A stretch of DNA of 64,000 nt from Dendrocalamus latiflorus (GCA_017311315.1 CM029626.1:14228106-14292105); one strand, 5' to 3'; counted from the stretch's first letter, positions 43,261-54,774 are shown. Notes: generated by a model not told the origin, from the sequence alone. A program made the numbers and translations.

Positions 43261-43590
43261 GAATTACATTTTGCACCACGTATTCTGTCCCTTGCATCAC
43301 TTTGAATAAGGTTTAAGCAATACTTTCACTTTATACCACTCTAACCTAACTAATGTTACATTTTGCACCAGGTTTAAGCCGGTAACATAATCATCTTGGT
43401 GCGCCAGAAGTAGGTGAGCGCCATCAGCTGTGTGCACGCGTACGACGAGCTCAAGATGGTTATGTTACCAGTTTAAACCTAGTGTAAAGTGCAATATTAG
43501 TTAAGTTGGATGATGCAAAGTGAAAATATTACTTAAATCCGGTGTAAAATAAAATCAAGGACACAATATTTGGGGCAAAATATAATTTAC
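43261..43590. mobile_element. Second foldback MITE (long inverted arms)
   Basis: The arms of about 140 bp run from 43261 (GAATTACATTTTGCACC through GGTAACATAATCATCTT) and, as complement, from 43590 (GTAAATTATATTTTGCCCC through GGTAACATAACCATCTT). The loop is a short GC-rich piece at about 43405-43450. AT-rich flanks CTTTTTAAAA and TTTTTTTAAA may be the target duplication. It sits only 10 bp from the preceding MITE. Confidence 0.65.
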
Positions 43591-44400
43591 TTTTTTTAAA
43601 TCATGGAATGATGATTTAGGAATCATGCTACTGCTCTTTTTTTTTGCCGTAGTGGAAGTAATCGTTCGGACTCATAGCTCGATTGATTTCGGTGGGCCTG
43701 TTCGAATTGAATTCATTGCCATGCCTTGTTTTAGATATGATTAATACTCGATGTGACTTCACAATTAAACGGCATTTTCATTCCTAATTATTGAGTCTTA
43801 AAAAAGATGCCTGACTATTGCACTTTTTTAAAAAGGGAACCTAATAAGTGCACTTCTGTATTATTGTCCAAAAAACGATGTACTCTTGTACGCTCCTAGA
43901 GAAAAAAAATGTGTCCAAAAAAGAAAGACTGCTTATAGAGTACGAAGTAGTATAACATAGTATGATTTGAGTGTATGTTTCTATTGTTTATATCAGACAA
44001 TGTTTCTGTTGTTTATATCAGACAATGCAAACTACATATCAGAGAAAAAGAATCTGCCCATACAAGTTCAGAAGAGCCGGAGAGGCCCCTCCTTCAGCTT
44101 TTTTCTTTGGAAGGCGCACTCCTTTATGTTAAGACCATAGGCCAGTGGTAAGTGCTATTGCTATCCACTTCGCTTGTATAACTGTAATGTTAGACATCTA
44201 TGTTTCACCATTTCTTTTATCGTCCTCCGTACTGATTTGCGCATCATATATAGCAATTGAAAAGGAAACCGAGAAACCACGTCGGGGCACGCATACGTGC
44301 TATATTAGACATTAATTATCCCGTACAGATTAACGATAGATTTGATTGGCACCTCATGGTACTAACTTGTTCAGCTCAAACTGTTCATATAAAATGGCGC
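43591..44400. other. AT-rich intergenic DNA
   Basis: No gene. A 25-bp direct repeat (TGTTTCT.TTGTTTATATCAGACAA) occurs twice at about 43976-44028. Several homopolymer runs are present. Nothing else recognised. Confidence 0.4.
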
Positions 44401-45640
44401 TGTGCCAATTTTTTTTAAAAAAATTGGTTCCCATCATTTATTTTTACAAATCTAGTCTTCTCTCTAAGCTCGGTAACTGTGACAAGTGACATATCGATAA
44501 CCCTAAGCTTGGTAATCGTGATAAGTGACATAATGGAGACATGGAGAGCAGAAACATTTCTCGGTTCCTATCGTTTGTTTTTACAAATCTAGTCTTCTCC
44601 CTGAGCTCGGTAGGTCTACAGAGAAGGCTAGATTTATAAAAAATAGATATTCTATAGCTAAATTAGAAAAAAAAAATACTACAGCACTATTTGTACGAAC
44701 AGTTCCTTCAACTCCCATGGCAAAAGCAGTTCATCCAATTAGCGTGTGACCACTAGACTAGAGCCGTCAAGAAACACCCCCACATGGCAGGATGGAGACA
44801 TGGAGAGCATAAACATTTCTTGGTTTCCATTGTTTGTTTTTACAAATATAGTCTTGTCCCTAAGCTCGGTAACCGAGACAAGTGATACGTGTTGTCTGCT
44901 GTGCTACAGGAACTCGCAAATGCTGCCAAGAGCTCAGTAGCATCTGCTGAGCTACAGTTGCTCAGTAGTAGGAGTTGCCTAGCCCCCTATGTGCAGCAGC
45001 AAAACCTTTCGTGCTCCCCACGTGGCAGAAAATTAGTGGCTATGATTAGTGCTAATTAAATATAATTAGCACTAAGTATGATTAACACTAATTAAATCGT
45101 ACATAATATTTGACAAGCGAATGTCAGGTACCTGCTGAGCTCTCTTAGCTTGGTAGGTATCTGTCGAGTTCAGTACATTTACGGAGAAGGCTAAATTTAT
45201 AAAAACAGATATCCCTTAGCTAAATTAGAAAAAAAATACTACAGTATCATTTATATAAGGGAAAATTGAATATATATGACCAAGTTGAGATGGCTTTAGT
45301 AAAATAGGACTAAGTTATTTGCACTTGTAAATATAGGACTGAGTTGAGCACCCTTTTGAAAATATGGTATTTTCACATTTTAATTTCATTTTCCAGCTTT
45401 TTTTCTCTACACGAAATGACCATTTTACCCCTCCCCCTCGTCCCCTCCCCGCGCCGTTCCAGGCGAGGGAGCGGCGGCCAAAGCAGTTCGTCCAGTCAGC
45501 GTGTGACCACCGTACTAGAGCCGTCAAGAGACACCCCCACGCGGCAGGATAGAGACATGGAGAGCAGAAACATTTCTTGGGTTTTCCAGCCGATCCCTAA
45601 TTGCGACGAGTCATTGCGTGCGATTGGAGACTAACCTGAA
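44400..45640 (+). repeat. Interleaved local direct repeats
   Basis: Three kinds of block recur: TTTACAAATCTAGTCTTCTC with CTAAGCTCGGTAA (near 44445, 44580, 44840), GAGAAGGCTAGATTTATAAAA with AAAATACTACAG (near 44622 and 45183), and AAGCAGTTC.TCCA through GAGCCGTCAAGA with ACATGGAGAGCA (near 44725 and 45482). The block order implies at least one segmental duplication of several hundred bases with later loss. Short open frames (44746-44940, 45344-45634) span these blocks and are not supported as genes. Confidence 0.55.
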
Positions 45641-45800
45641 TTTCCATAGCAGCAATACCAAATGCAGTGTTAACACGTATGTGCAGGACACTGCACCAAT
45701 GTCATCAAAGCCTACTCGAAGAAAAAGAAGAGGGGGGCAAATGAGTAGGGTTCAGTAATAGGTTATTGCTTACACCACTTGTTTTAGGCGACTCCTAATG
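45641..45800. other. No recognisable feature
   Basis: Short stretch between local repeats and the LINE remnant. Nothing identified. Confidence 0.3.
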
Positions 45801-45890
45801 CACATGTAGCCTTGCATATTTGTTGTCTTCTGTTAAGTCATTTTCATGCATGTTCCTGCTTATCAGATATGGCCATGGCCGTGCCCCAAT

Positions 45891-46828
45891 GAGAAAATTG
45901 ATCATTTGCCACTTTGAAAAGTGGGCTTCGCAAAATTACCACTTTCAAAATTGGCTTCGCAAAAACGCCATGCAGTACATTTACCTCTTGATTACCATAC
46001 CATTTGAGCCATTTAACTCATTTAATATTTTTTTTCTAATTTTAGGGGCTGAAAAAGACCTTTGTACCCTTGCTAATTCTGAAGTACCTAAGAATAAGAG
46101 AGAGTACCAATTCATTCCAGAATGCAGACGAACTCGTCATTTCCTCATGTGTTCTAATGTACAATGTCCTCTGAGGTTTAATGGAAAATAAAAGTACTTA
46201 CTTTAGAACATCGGACAATGCTTCTACAGTCTTCCAAAAAGAAAACCACGATGATCCTTACAACGTCTGCAATTGCTAGTGGCTGCATACTGACCCTCAA
46301 CTGCTTTGAACGCCATTTAGTTTTCCTTTAGGAGAGCTAGAACATAAGCGGGTATCTTCCATCATAGTTCTTGCTTAGTTACTTCTTTTTAACATCACGT
46401 TGATACATATCTTACTATGTTTTGCTTGAAACAGACCCTTACATGGACCGAGATATGATAACAGGGCGGGGATATACTGATGAACTTCCAGAATTTTCTC
46501 CGACATACGTAGCATTCTCAACACTTGCACTTGTTATCCTCACGATATTCACCAACGTCATGTTCAACCTGTACATCAAATCTTCTGTAGATGGCGTCGA
46601 TCAACCTGTAAGAATTCAGCGAGTGCCTCTGGTTGAGGGTTTATTAGTAAGGGTAAAAAGGTCTTTTTCAGCCTCTGAAATTAGAAAAAAATATTAAATG
46701 AGTTAAATGGCTCAAATGGCATGGTAATCAAGAGGTAAATGTACTGCATGGTATTTTTGCGAAGTCAATTTTGAAAGTGACAATTTTGCGAAGCCCACTC
46801 TTCAAAGTGACAAATGATCAATTTTCTC
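45891..46828. mobile_element. Mutator-like element (Pack-MULE), 10-bp TSD
   Basis: GTGCCCCAAT at 45881-45890 and 46829-46838 is a perfect 10-bp duplication. Inverted repeats of about 185 bp (45891-46075 and 46643-46828) begin GAGAAAATTGATCATTTG and match at roughly nine of ten positions. The 565-bp interior has no transposase but holds what looks like an intron-exon junction and a membrane-protein exon. Closing the gap restores the LINE reading frame VPQWVLKAIDK, which confirms the insertion site. The perfect duplication suggests a fairly recent event. Confidence 0.85.
46435..46615 (+). pseudogene. Captured exon of a small membrane protein
   Basis: Inside the MULE, TTTTGCTTGAAACAG at about 46420-46434 looks like an intron 3' splice site. 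The following open stretch encodes DPYMDRDMITGRGYTDELPE and then FSTLALVILTIFTNVMFNLY, a hydrophobic run long enough to span a membrane once, followed by IKSSVDG. The frame continues into the MULE arm and stops at 46695-46697. The parent gene was not recognised. An intron boundary argues for DNA-level capture rather than reverse transcription. Confidence 0.5.
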
Positions 46829-47230
46829 GTGCCCCAATGGGTGCTTAAGGCGATTGATAAAAGAAGGCGTAGCAAAGGAATCAGTGAGTGAAGGAAAATG
46901 TTTAGTCGCTTAGATGAAAGTTTGTAGGCCAATTGAATTTGGACCTGTAGATTATGGGATACGCTTTGCGATTACGTTGGCTTTGGTTGAGGCGGGCTGA
47001 TGCTACTAAAACTTGGTCTGAACTGTCTATGCATCAAGAGGAAATTGTTCAGGCTATGAAGCCTCAACTTTGATTGAGATTGGGGATGACAATCTCACTA
47101 TGTTCTGGACTGATAATTGGTTGAGTGACCTCTCTGTCAAGATTATTGCACCCAATCTTTTTTTAATGTGTGAGTACAAGGGCAAGGCAAAAAAGATCGG
47201 CCAGAGAGGCATTAACAAATAACGCTCTCG

Positions 47231-47472
47231 GGCCTGTTCTTTTTGGCTGCGGCTTATGGCTTTTAGCTGAAATTTTTGAATTTTGGCTGTTTACGGTACA
47301 GATTACGGAGAGATCGATACTCACTTGCAATTTTGGTTGGTACATATGTTGGGCTTTTAACGTGTACTACGTTTAACTTGTAGACTCCATCTTGAAAAAA
47401 TACTCCGTTTAAAAGTTAGGTACTGTAGCGGCTGCGAAAAGCCGGCCGGCTGGAGGCCAGCCGAACAGGGCC
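47231..47472 (+). mobile_element. MITE family 2, copy 3, nested in the LINE
   Basis: The ends GGCCTGTTCTTTTTGGCTG and (complement) GGCCCTGTTCGGCTGGCC are inverted repeats. Interior blocks CTTGTAGACTCCATCTTG and AAATACTCCGTTTAAAAG match the 21.2-kb and 26.0-kb copies. It interrupts the LINE frame after EALTNN. This is the best-preserved copy of the family. Confidence 0.65.
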
Positions 47473-48130
47473 AATATTAAGAGAGTTTCTTCAGTTATGG
47501 AATCGATTGTCTCAGATTCAGCTCCAAGAAGGCAGTGAAGACAAGATAATTTAGAAGTGGTCAGCTTCGTTGTCGTACACAGAAAAATCAGCATATGGAG
47601 TGTTTTTTTTTCATGGAGCTACTAGGCTGCTTGGTAATAAACATACTTGGAAGTCTAAAGCGCCATTGAAGTGTAAGTTTTTTGTTTGGCTTGTGATTCA
47701 GAGAAAGTGTTTGACGTTCGATAGAATGCAGCGCAGAGGATTGCCGAACCGAGGCACTTGTGTGATGTGTGCGTAAGAATCAAAAACAGCAGAACATCTC
47801 TTTGCAAATTGTGTGGTGTCCAGGCAAGTTTGGTATGGAATTCTTTCTCAGTGAGTGGTTTTCTTACACCAAACAGGGATTCTTCATTCATGGATTGGTG
47901 GTTCAACATACAAAACAGATTTCAGAAGGAACTTCGGCGTGGGTTTGATACTCCGGTGATTTTGGTTGTCTGGCAAATATGGAAGGAATGCAACACACGA
48001 CTCTTCAACAATATGTACAGGACGTATCAATCAATCCTCGATAGTTGCTGTCAAGAAGGCCTGCTCTGGAGTGCAGCGGGAGTTCATTGTCTTCGTTGTT
48101 GGCTACATGGGTAGTGATGAGTTTTTCATG

Positions 48131-51100
48131 TGCCGTCATCTTGTAGCTTAGTGTTCGGTTGTTTTGCCATTTGTCTACTCTCTTTTGTCAGCGCTAATTA
48201 GCGATGATTGCTTATTGACACCATATTGTTAAATTTTGTGGCTGTATTTCTATAACCGTCTTGTCTTCTTTTCCGTTTTAATTAATGACGCGCAAAGCTT
48301 TTGCATGTTCTCAAAGAAAAAAATTTCATGCATGTGATTTGGATAGTGATGACTCTGCATTGAATTTCCACCTAATACTTCAGACTACGGAGTGTTATTA
48401 GTCACTCAAGTCTTCCATTCCTCTCGTTCGAATGAGTGCTAATCTTTAATTTGCACCCAAGATTGTCCAAGCACTGTGCCGTCTAATCTTGCTCCTAGTG
48501 GGAAGAAATGCATATTCAACGCATTGTCGATTTGGACATCTTCCTAATGAATTGCGGTATCGCATTGTATAAGAGCAAATTAATGACACGCTGCTGTCTG
48601 CTGCAGCTATCTACAGATAACGAGAGAACAATTCGGGCAAAAACTGTGCACAACTTTGAGAGCTGGCCTACCGAAAAGCAGCAGGAGGGGCCGAGGAAGT
48701 TGGCCTTTCTTGCAGGACACAAACTGCGTATCTAGAGACTTATCTCCTTTTCAGATGGAGAGTTGCATGAATCAACCCTAATAAAGTTAACAGTTAGCGT
48801 CCATGTGTGTATGGCCGTTACTGCATCACAGAATCTTAGCTATCAGATCAGAGTAAGTCGGACGGCAAGCTTTCATGTGTGCGCCTCTGAAACACCGCTG
48901 AATCAGTCGTCAGGAAAAGAAGCACCGCCGAATCTCGCAAGGTCGCAAAAAAGAGATGCAAATCTTCGGCGATGCCATTTCTTATACGCAGCAGTCTTCG
49001 AATCGCGTCAGAGTTTGTAAAATATGACATAAGATGCATGGTATCAAAAACGAAGAAGATAAATCTTGTAGAGAAAACCAAAATAATGACGCCGAAGAAA
49101 CTACGATGAGAGATCAAAGATTTGACAAAATTGACTGTAAATTCTTTAAACACAGCCTCAAAAGAGTACAAGAGATTGTCACATACTTATAACCCTCTCG
49201 AATCTTTTAGACCCTTAGATGCTTGTCCTATACAAAAAATCTAGTGCTAAAGAATACTCTAATCTGTAATTCTCTCATGCAAATTTAACTTTGAGTGAGT
49301 AGTCTTAGATTGATTTGTTACGTAGTTGCTTCTTCTTTATGGTTACTCCGTAACTTATATAGTTTTTTTTCTAAACCTACTTCTATTTAGACTAGGATTT
49401 ATATTCTAAATTAGAGAAGTGTTAGGAAGTAAAATTAATCTAAGACTCTTTCCAGTACACTTTTCTAAATCTAAAAAAACTCGATACGACTCAACGTCAA
49501 CTGGCGAGATTGCAGAGATCGATATAGTCAGCTCGAGATCAGGTGGTGGCTTTGGCCTTTGGGCATTTCCCGTGCTGTTGCTGAATAATCGTCAGACACG
49601 GCAGGAAGGCTCGCTTTCGTGGATTCGATCGGCGTGGTTGTTTAGAGAAAGAAACAAAGGTCTTGTCAGGGCGTGCTTATCCGGTTATCCTGATATGCTG
49701 TGGCCATAAGGCCGGAGATATTGGAGACTTTGGTGCGTTAATGCGGTGGCTAAACTCTTTCCAGTACACTTTTCTGAAGGATCGAGCACGTGTAATGCCA
49801 TCGCCCCTGGAGATCACCTCCAAATGAGTGTCTTTATACGTCCCAAATCCGTATCCTAAATTTATATGCATTTCTGGTACAAACAAACAAAATTAATGGA
49901 TGAACATGTTGCAAGAGGCCGACAATTCTGCACAAATGGCATGCGAACTTAATGCGATTGCTGATGCTTCCATTCAGAATAGGATATACAGATGCTGAGG
50001 AAAATATCTGGAGCCCGGACTGTTTAACAAAGTGAAGCGCTGCCGTGAGCAGGAACCGGACGGAGGAATATAGATGATTATATATTGATTAGTGGAAATG
50101 GTTAGGCACTCGTTTTCATTAATTTTCTTGTGCAGTCCGATTCCATTTGGCTTGCTGCGTATGATAATATGTGGGCATCTGGCCCAGGTTTATAGGATTT
50201 TCTTTGGGTGTGAGCGTTGCGCTCGCGCGCCAGCAGGAAGCCAGAAACCACTCGGTCGAGAGGTGTATTTTTCACCCTCCTCTGTCAAGACCAGACCTGA
50301 ATCAGGAGCTGCGCACACTCGCCGTCTCACGCGCTCAGCATTGGAACTCATCCTATATCCCCAACCATAGCTACCCTGTGGCTATGTATGAAAAAATCAG
50401 GCTCTCCGTACGCTTATTTTAGCACAGCATGGTCATGTCTCACAAAGGCAAACAGTGAGCGAGTCAGTTGAAGAATTGAAGCGATTTTTTGTTTCTGTGG
50501 AGAACAACAGTCTTTGTTTCTTGCAGGAACGAAGTTGAGCAACCTGCAGCGGCACAACACATGGCACAGATTGAGCTCGCCATACCCGCACAGACACCTG
50601 ACCTGATATGAGTGATCCACACGATGGAGTACAAGCAACTACCAGAGATACATAGCAGCGATCACTACAGAAAGACAGCGCCGAACGAGTGTGTGCTAAT
50701 AACCCGGACGCCTGCTACTGAAAGACACTGCTTGCTTTGCTTCGTGGGTCGCTGGAGTGGCTTCGTGGAGCGGTTGCATGCAGTCTCTGCTCCACCTGCT
50801 GTGGCTGGGTGTCCCTCCATCCATGGCCATGGCCATGGGGACTACCTGAAAACCGCGCAGATTGGCACGTTTCCCCACGCCGACGCTGTCGAGTGTTTCT
50901 TCAGAGAGCAACGCACATCACACCAACACCACACACCCAGCGGCCATGGGCCTCGAAGAGATTAAGCTCATGGGACCTACCCAAAACAGCGCAGTACAGG
51001 CCCAGCTGAAGCAACCAGGGCCTAGTCACTGTGACCAGCCTAGCTCACGGAACCGGCCCAGAACGGCGACAAGGCTGATGGGCCCGTGATTGTGGGCTTG

Positions 51101-51385
51101 AGTGCGGCGACACCGGTACGCAATCTCGGAGCGTTGGGCCGTCCGTTCGGTCGAGGATGTGCGGGCGAGATGGGTGCTCTGCAGGACTCTTTCCGTTCTT
51201 GGCCATCGTCTTCTCCGGCGACGCGTTTCTCTTCTTCTTGCCTTCGATTCCATGTAAAAGTCCCCCCCCCCCCCGGGGCGGCGCGCGGAACTGTAAAAGT
51301 CAATTTTTTTTTGCCGTTGTTGTATTGTCCTCTGTCCTTTGACAAGCGTGCATGATTTCAAAATAGTGATGAGAAAACCCACGAT
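48131..51385. other. Gene-poor stretch
   Basis: No coding region is supported. The duplicated phrase CTCTTTCCAGTACACTTTTCT occurs at 49447 and 49757. The GC-rich segment from about 50930 to 51260, with GGCCCA-type motifs, looks like a promoter or leader, but no gene follows. A C14 run lies at about 51261-51274. Open frames such as 50612-50965 and 51026-51382 overlap on both strands and lack known domains. A 75-codon frame at 48508-48735 is likewise unassigned. Confidence 0.4.
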
Positions 51386-51820
51386 TAGGCCTGGGCGTTC
51401 GGGTTATCCGAATTTTTCGGGTCGGGTAGTTCGGGTAATTCGAAATTCGGGTAATGAAAACTGCTACCCGATATTAGCCCCAAAAAAACACTACCCGCAA
51501 TTTCGGGTACCCGATAATTCGGGTTCGGGTTCGGGTATACCCGATATACCCGAATTTACAGAAAACCAGCTAATTTCCCGACAATTCGGGTAATTTACAA
51601 ACAATTCGGGTAATTTACAGACAATTTCCCGACAATTCGGGTAATTTACAGACAATTCGGGTAATTTGGGTAGTTCGGGTACCGGGGGATATTACCCGAA
51701 CTACCCAAACTAATTTTGGGTAATCAGAATCGCTATCCGAATTTGGGATCGGGTACCTCGGGTTCGGGTCCGGGTAATTCAGGTACGGGTAACGGGTAGC
51801 GGGTATTTTGCCCAGGCCTA
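51386..51820. mobile_element. hAT MITE with TTCGGGTA-rich interior
   Basis: CCCACGAT at 51378-51385 and 51821-51828 is a perfect 8-bp duplication. The ends TAGGCCTGGGC and GCCCAGGCCTA are perfect inverted repeats. The interior is packed with TTCGGGTA/TACCCGAA motifs in both orientations and tandem CAATTCGGGTAATTTACA units at about 51570-51670. No coding. Perfect ends suggest a young insertion. Confidence 0.85.
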
Positions 51821-52146
51821 CCCACGATTCTGCATTGGCCAATAGCAAATCTTACTCAATTAATCGAAGTGCCCTGTTTTGCCTTCTTTATTTCACGTAT
51901 GAGTAACTTTTGCCTCCTTTATTTCACACGAGTAAACCACTAGGCAAAACAAACCACGGATAAAAGAATATGAGATACCAATCTTGGCCGCCGATCTCTG
52001 CGAAAGAAAGGCCATCGGATCGAATATGGATGACCTAGATCAACCAACAAGAGCCAGCAACATTGTTCCAACTGAAAATGCACAGACACTGGTATTCCTT
52101 CTCTTGATATTCTTAGCATTGATTTTTTTTTCCGAAACTTAACACT

Positions 52147-52427
52147 AGCCCCGCTCGTTTGAGCTTGGGTTTCTGGTTTCCGGCTTAGTTTTTTACTACT
52201 CCTAAATTCCGTCTTTTTCTGATTTTTCGGATTTTTTTGAGTTTTTTTCCCGTTCTTTTTCCCGTATTCGTTTGCATTATACGTGCTGGGCTACCCTTTT
52301 TTATTTTTAAATTTTTTAAATTTAATTATGCCAAATAAGCCACCATCAGTTATAGTATAATTTCAATCAATCACAGTGAAAATTTAGCTATAAGCTACAA
52401 AAAAATCAGCTCAACTGAACACCATCT
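52147..52427. mobile_element. MITE family 1, copy 2 (absent from the sister repeat)
   Basis: It shares CGTATTCGTTTGCATTATACGT, CTGGGCTA and AATTATGCCAAATAAGCC with the 20.4-kb and 60.7-kb copies. The tandem copy at 54.7 kb reads straight through (TTTACACTGAATTTGTGCC), giving a natural empty site. The comparison places the insertion after the duplication, unless copy 2 lost the element. Confidence 0.7.
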
Positions 52428-52889
52428 GAATTTGTGCCGAGCTAGCTGTTGATTTGGATTAGAACTAATACTGACGTCAGGGAGGTGACGTAGCTGGAGG
52501 AATGCGTCACTCTAAACCCAGAAACCGGACACAGCACGGGACGTTTTCGCTTTCTCGTCCGTGGCGTTGGAATTCTAGTGGAAGAGTATATGCCTTAGAG
52601 ATACGACCTGAAGAAGCAGTTGACTTGTGCTTGACTTGTATGCAAAATCCATTGCAGGTTATGGACCATGTGAGGTCTATCGTTTTATTGTGATAGACTA
52701 TTGTCAGTTTAGAGGAGTAGAAATTTAAAATTTACATATTTTTCTAGATAATTTATAGAAATAGATCATGTGATGATTTAGTGACCTAGGTCAATAATTA
52801 TAAGTTGCATAAAGATATGTTATTGCTAATGTATATCAAGTTATAAAGAATTTATTCCCGGAAACGATTTCTTTGTTTTTAGACGTGCA

Positions 52890-54300
52890 AGGTCGTTTGG
52901 AATCAATTATAGTCAATGGTGAGAATCGAGGCTACGGTCATGAAGGAACTAAAGCTCAGAACGATCAAGAATACCATGTGATATGGCTAAGCTCAAGCAT
53001 GATACAAGGAATACGAAAAATATTAAAGAAAAATTTGAGCGATGGGTTGCACCACGTAGTTTGGTCGGTTCAAGTGAGATATAGTTCGGTGAAACTGGAA
53101 TGAGAGAAACTTGCCGAGCATGACAAGCTAGTGGTGCATCTATACGTAGCAAGTATGACGATTGTTTTCAATGGAAGATGAAGATTGAGTTAAGAAAAGG
53201 TATTTTGGTAATCTAACCAAAATATCGAAAACTATCTTGAAAGAAAACCATGGCACACATTTCCATCCATCCTCTCCTAAGATCAAGTGTTCATGAGTTC
53301 TAGGGTTAGGGTTTAAGAGAAGTTGAGCGTTATGGTGTACTCTCTTGTTCTCCAAGTAGAGTGGCTATAAAATCTTTATCCTCAAGTAGCAATACATCAA
53401 TCTTTGTTCATCCCCATGGATCCATCTTGTGTTGATTAATTTGCTCTTGATTTGATTGATTTTTACTCTTCTATCTTTCCTTCTTGATCTTATTATATCA
53501 AGGACGTGCAATAGCTGAAATAACATCAGAAAATCAATCTCCACACATTTAGACACTTGGTTGGTAAGTTTATAAATAAACCTAATTTTTGCTCTTTTTA
53601 GCCTCTTCGAGTGATTTCTTGATCTAACTATTTCTACCTCAATTTCATTTGTGTTCTTGCTTGCTGTGATATGTGGGAACCGTCTAGAGCCATCTTGGTC
53701 ATTATTTATCACGAGCAAGTCATATTCATCGTTTCATTTTTTTAGCTTAGTTTCAGTGCAACATTCCTTCAAATAAAAAAAGATTAGAATTTTGTAACGA
53801 TTTTCTTGATCATTGATTGGAATATGTTCTTGACATCCTAAAGAATGTGCATACCAAATTTCAAGTGATTTAGATATTTGGTTTGAGAGTTAGCTCAATT
53901 TTAAGTTGACCCTGTTTTGCTGCAACAGAGCTTTATGAATTAAAAGATCTCAATTGTCTCAATTTCTTTTAATTTTTTTTTGTTAGGATAAATTCTTAAG
54001 ATCATAATATAGCCTTGGTTCAAATTTAAAGTCTTTTAGATTGACGGATCAAAAGTTTCACAGTTTTTTATTTTTAAAATAGTGTTGGATTTACTGTTCA
54101 CAGGGGTTGAAATTACCATAACACTGATTATTTTCAGAATTTGAAGTTATTAATCTTCATAGCTTCTCATAGCAATTAGAGTAAAGAATGGATGAATACT
54201 TAAGAAAAATTTAAAGACATCATTTATCCTCTCTATTGCTATACCGGTCTTACAGAGGTTAATTAGCTACTCGTGGGCCTGAAAGACACCATCAATCTAT
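52890..54300 (+). repeat. Copia-family LTR within duplication copy 1
   Basis: The order GTGAGATATAGTTCGGTGAAAC, GACAAGCTAGTGGTGCATC, TTCTAGGGTTAGGGTTTAAGAG and GTAGAGTGGCTATAAAATC follows the LTR at 391-1748. It is non-coding; the frames at 52873-53103 and 53365-53718 lie inside it. The TATA region was lost with the 250-bp deletion. Confidence 0.6.
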
Positions 54301-54588
54301 CTAAAATTATTTTGAAGACTTGACTGACTGGATCCTTTATTAACTAAAGATCTAGGCCAGTAACTGAAGGGTAGTGCTGATAATGACGAGATAATATATT
54401 TAATGATATTGTATCAGCAAAAGCACTGGGTTAGATGTACTTAATTAATTCGAACCACTCTATTCTTATAGCTATGTTTAAAATACCAATGAAATGATTG
54501 AAATTTTTGAAAACGAACCACGGATAAAAGAATATGAGTACCGATCTTGGCCGCCGATCTCTGAAAAAGAAGGGCCATCGAATCGAAT

Positions 54589-54774
54589 ATGGATGACCTA
54601 GATCAACCAACAAGAGCCAGCAACATTGTTCCAACTGAAAATGCACAGACACTGGTATTGCTTCTCTTGGCATTTTTAGCATTGATTTTTTTTACGAAGC
54701 TTTACACTGAATTTGTGCCGAATGAGCACATGCACCCAAAAAGACACTGGTATTGCTTCTCGTTTGCGAGCTAG
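54589..54774 (+). CDS. Small putative membrane ORF, unassigned
   Basis: 61 codons beginning MDDLDQPTRASNIVPTENAQ, then a hydrophobic run TLVLLLLAFLALIFFTKLYT that could span a membrane once, then a polar tail. Copy 1 of the duplication (from 52024) has the same start but is cut after FFSET. No family is recognised and no promoter is evident. It may be a captured first exon rather than a gene. Confidence 0.25.
   Translation: MDDLDQPTRASNIVPTENAQTLVLLLLAFLALIFFTKLYTEFVPNEHMHPKRHWYCFSFAS

Larger units (their letters stand above)
45800..48130 (+). pseudogene. LINE ORF2 C-terminal remnant with two nested elements
   Basis: Read on the plus strand and skipping the insertions, the remnant gives MAVPQWVLKAIDKRRR (across the MULE insertion point), YALRLRWLWLRRADATKTW, then EALTNN. 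Next comes the zf-RVT region WKSKAPLKCKFFVWL, RMQRRGLPNRGTCVMCA, TAEHLFANCVVSRQVW, and finally the WQIWKECNTRLFNN block. This is the typical end of a plant non-LTR retrotransposon ORF2, 3' of the reverse transcriptase. Several stops and shifts are present. A MULE (45891-46828) and a MITE (47231-47472) interrupt it. The left limit is uncertain. Confidence 0.7.
51951..54514 (+). repeat. Tandem segmental duplication, copy 1
   Basis: Begins AAACCACGGATAAAAGAATATGAG and is repeated from 54515. It contains, in order, a small open frame (ATG at 52024, MDDLDQPTRASNIVPTENAQ, stop after FFSET), a MITE that copy 2 lacks, a segment starting GACGTCAGGGAGGTGACGTAG, and a copia-family LTR (about 52890 on). 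Relative to copy 2 it has lost about 250 bp of the LTR near 53250. Confidence 0.8.

Noticed and set aside
50612..51382. Overlapping frames of 90-118 codons on both strands
   Set aside because: GC-rich DNA with mutually overlapping frames and no conserved domain.
51540..51700. Telomere-like GGGTTCGGGTT repeats
   Set aside because: They lie between perfect hAT inverted ends and occur in both orientations. The unit is not TTTAGGG.
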